From NCBI GenBank assembly GCA_030838025.1, contig JAUTXM010000242.1, positions 1 to 5,541 on the forward strand: 5,541 nt of DNA, read 5' to 3'. The translations under genes and the position numbers were made by a program. Of the stretch, positions 5,274 to 5,541 are shown in pieces. The stretch's first letter is position 1. Each line of letters opens with the position of its first letter. The stretch is from Acidimicrobiaceae bacterium. Lineage in GTDB: Bacteria; Actinomycetota; Acidimicrobiia; Acidimicrobiales; Palsa-688. A model generated the notes under the pieces. The model made no database searches. It saw only the letters and a program-made list of their open reading frames with translations, and was not told where the DNA came from.

Positions 5274-5461
5274 ATGACTGAGATCGAATTCCCGGACAAG
5301 CGCACCGTCTCCCGCCGTGAGATCAAGTCGATTGAGCGCGGCAGCTTCGGCCGGTCAGCCGCTATGCCGTGATCGGGCGGCCGCATGACACCATCCGGGG
5401 CAACCATCCGATATCGCCCCCTCTGCGGTGGTCGCCCGTGCCGCATGTCCGGCTGAGTTGA
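5274..5461 (+). pseudogene. Small unknown protein gene, probably frameshifted
   Basis: The ATG at 5274 opens a coding-like frame (MTEIEFPDKRTVSRREIKSI, then ERGS) with strong third-position G/C. This runs to TGA at 5370-5372, giving 32 residues. From about 5345 a second frame, one base back, reads SRYAVIGRPHDTIRGNHPIS and then PPLRWSPVPHVRLS before TGA at 5459-5461, also with strong G/C at third positions. Joining the two by one frameshift near 5340-5350 gives a protein of about 60 residues. I recognise no family. No good ribosome binding site precedes the ATG. The case rests on codon pattern only, and two unrelated chance frames remain possible. Confidence 0.35.
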
Positions 5462-5503
5462 GTAGGAGGACTTCCGACCCCCGTGCCGTTGGGTATCAAA
5501 CTT

Positions 5504-5540
5504 CAGTCTGGCGTGGTCGAGCGGCCTGAGCGACAGACTG
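5504..5540. repeat. 7-bp inverted repeat at the right edge, partly tRNA-like
   Basis: CAGTCTG (5504-5510) and CAGACTG (5534-5540) pair perfectly around 23 bases, with an inner TCG/CGA stem. The loop GGTCGAGCGGCCTGAG resembles a serine-tRNA D-arm, and the following CTGG could be bases 32-35 of a tRNA-Ser(GGA). The D-stem pairing and the 5' acceptor sequence do not fit well, and the window ends before it can be tested. Confidence 0.3.
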
Positions 5541-5541
5541 G

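Noticed and set aside
4802..5446. Minus-strand open frame of 214 codons at the right end
   Set aside because: Overlaps the intact XRE regulator antisense, has a Pro/Arg/Ser-rich shadow composition and no motif.
1..5541. CRISPR array, insertion-sequence ends or rRNA genes
   Set aside because: I saw no regularly spaced repeats, no transposase motifs with terminal inverted repeats and no rRNA-like sequence.

Overview
The window is high-GC DNA with GTG starts, strong G/C preference at third codon positions, and several starts placed 6-7 bases after a TANNNT -10 box, as expected for leaderless transcripts. This fits a high-GC actinobacterium. The Phd/VapB-VapC pair and the XerC/D-like integrase (C-terminus ending IVTTFVAGAT) are of types I associate with Actinobacteria. 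The species cannot be named from the sequence alone.

Left part (1-2240) looks like ordinary chromosome. An M1-family zinc aminopeptidase runs leftward off the window; its first 373 residues are present, including GAMEN and HExxH...E. It is divergent, across 67 bp, from a complete PfkB-family (adenosine kinase-like) sugar/nucleoside kinase of 329 residues. A GC-rich palindrome and a stem-loop follow the kinase and may end its transcript.

Middle part (about 2240-3960) is an accessory, decaying segment. On the minus strand lie, in transcription order, the wreck of a tyrosine recombinase (two single-base frameshifts plus an internal deletion that joins its N-terminal domain to its last 38 or so residues), then a vapBC toxin-antitoxin pair in which vapB has a one-base insertion and vapC stops after 45 residues. 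Several hundred bases around these have no convincing intact gene; one weak acidic reading frame is listed.

Right part (3959-5541) holds a small single-pass membrane protein (minus) divergent from an intact 254-residue XRE-type DNA-binding regulator (plus), which has a well-placed leaderless promoter. Downstream are an inverted-repeat cluster, a small gene apparently broken by a frameshift, and, at the window edge, a hairpin that also resembles part of a tRNA.

Overall reading: a core aminopeptidase/kinase locus lies beside a scar left by a mobile element. The integrase and toxin-antitoxin genes are dead, while the regulator and perhaps the membrane protein remain open. I saw no convincing new multi-gene system. 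The most informative objects are the integrase and vapBC remnants and the XRE/membrane-protein pair.
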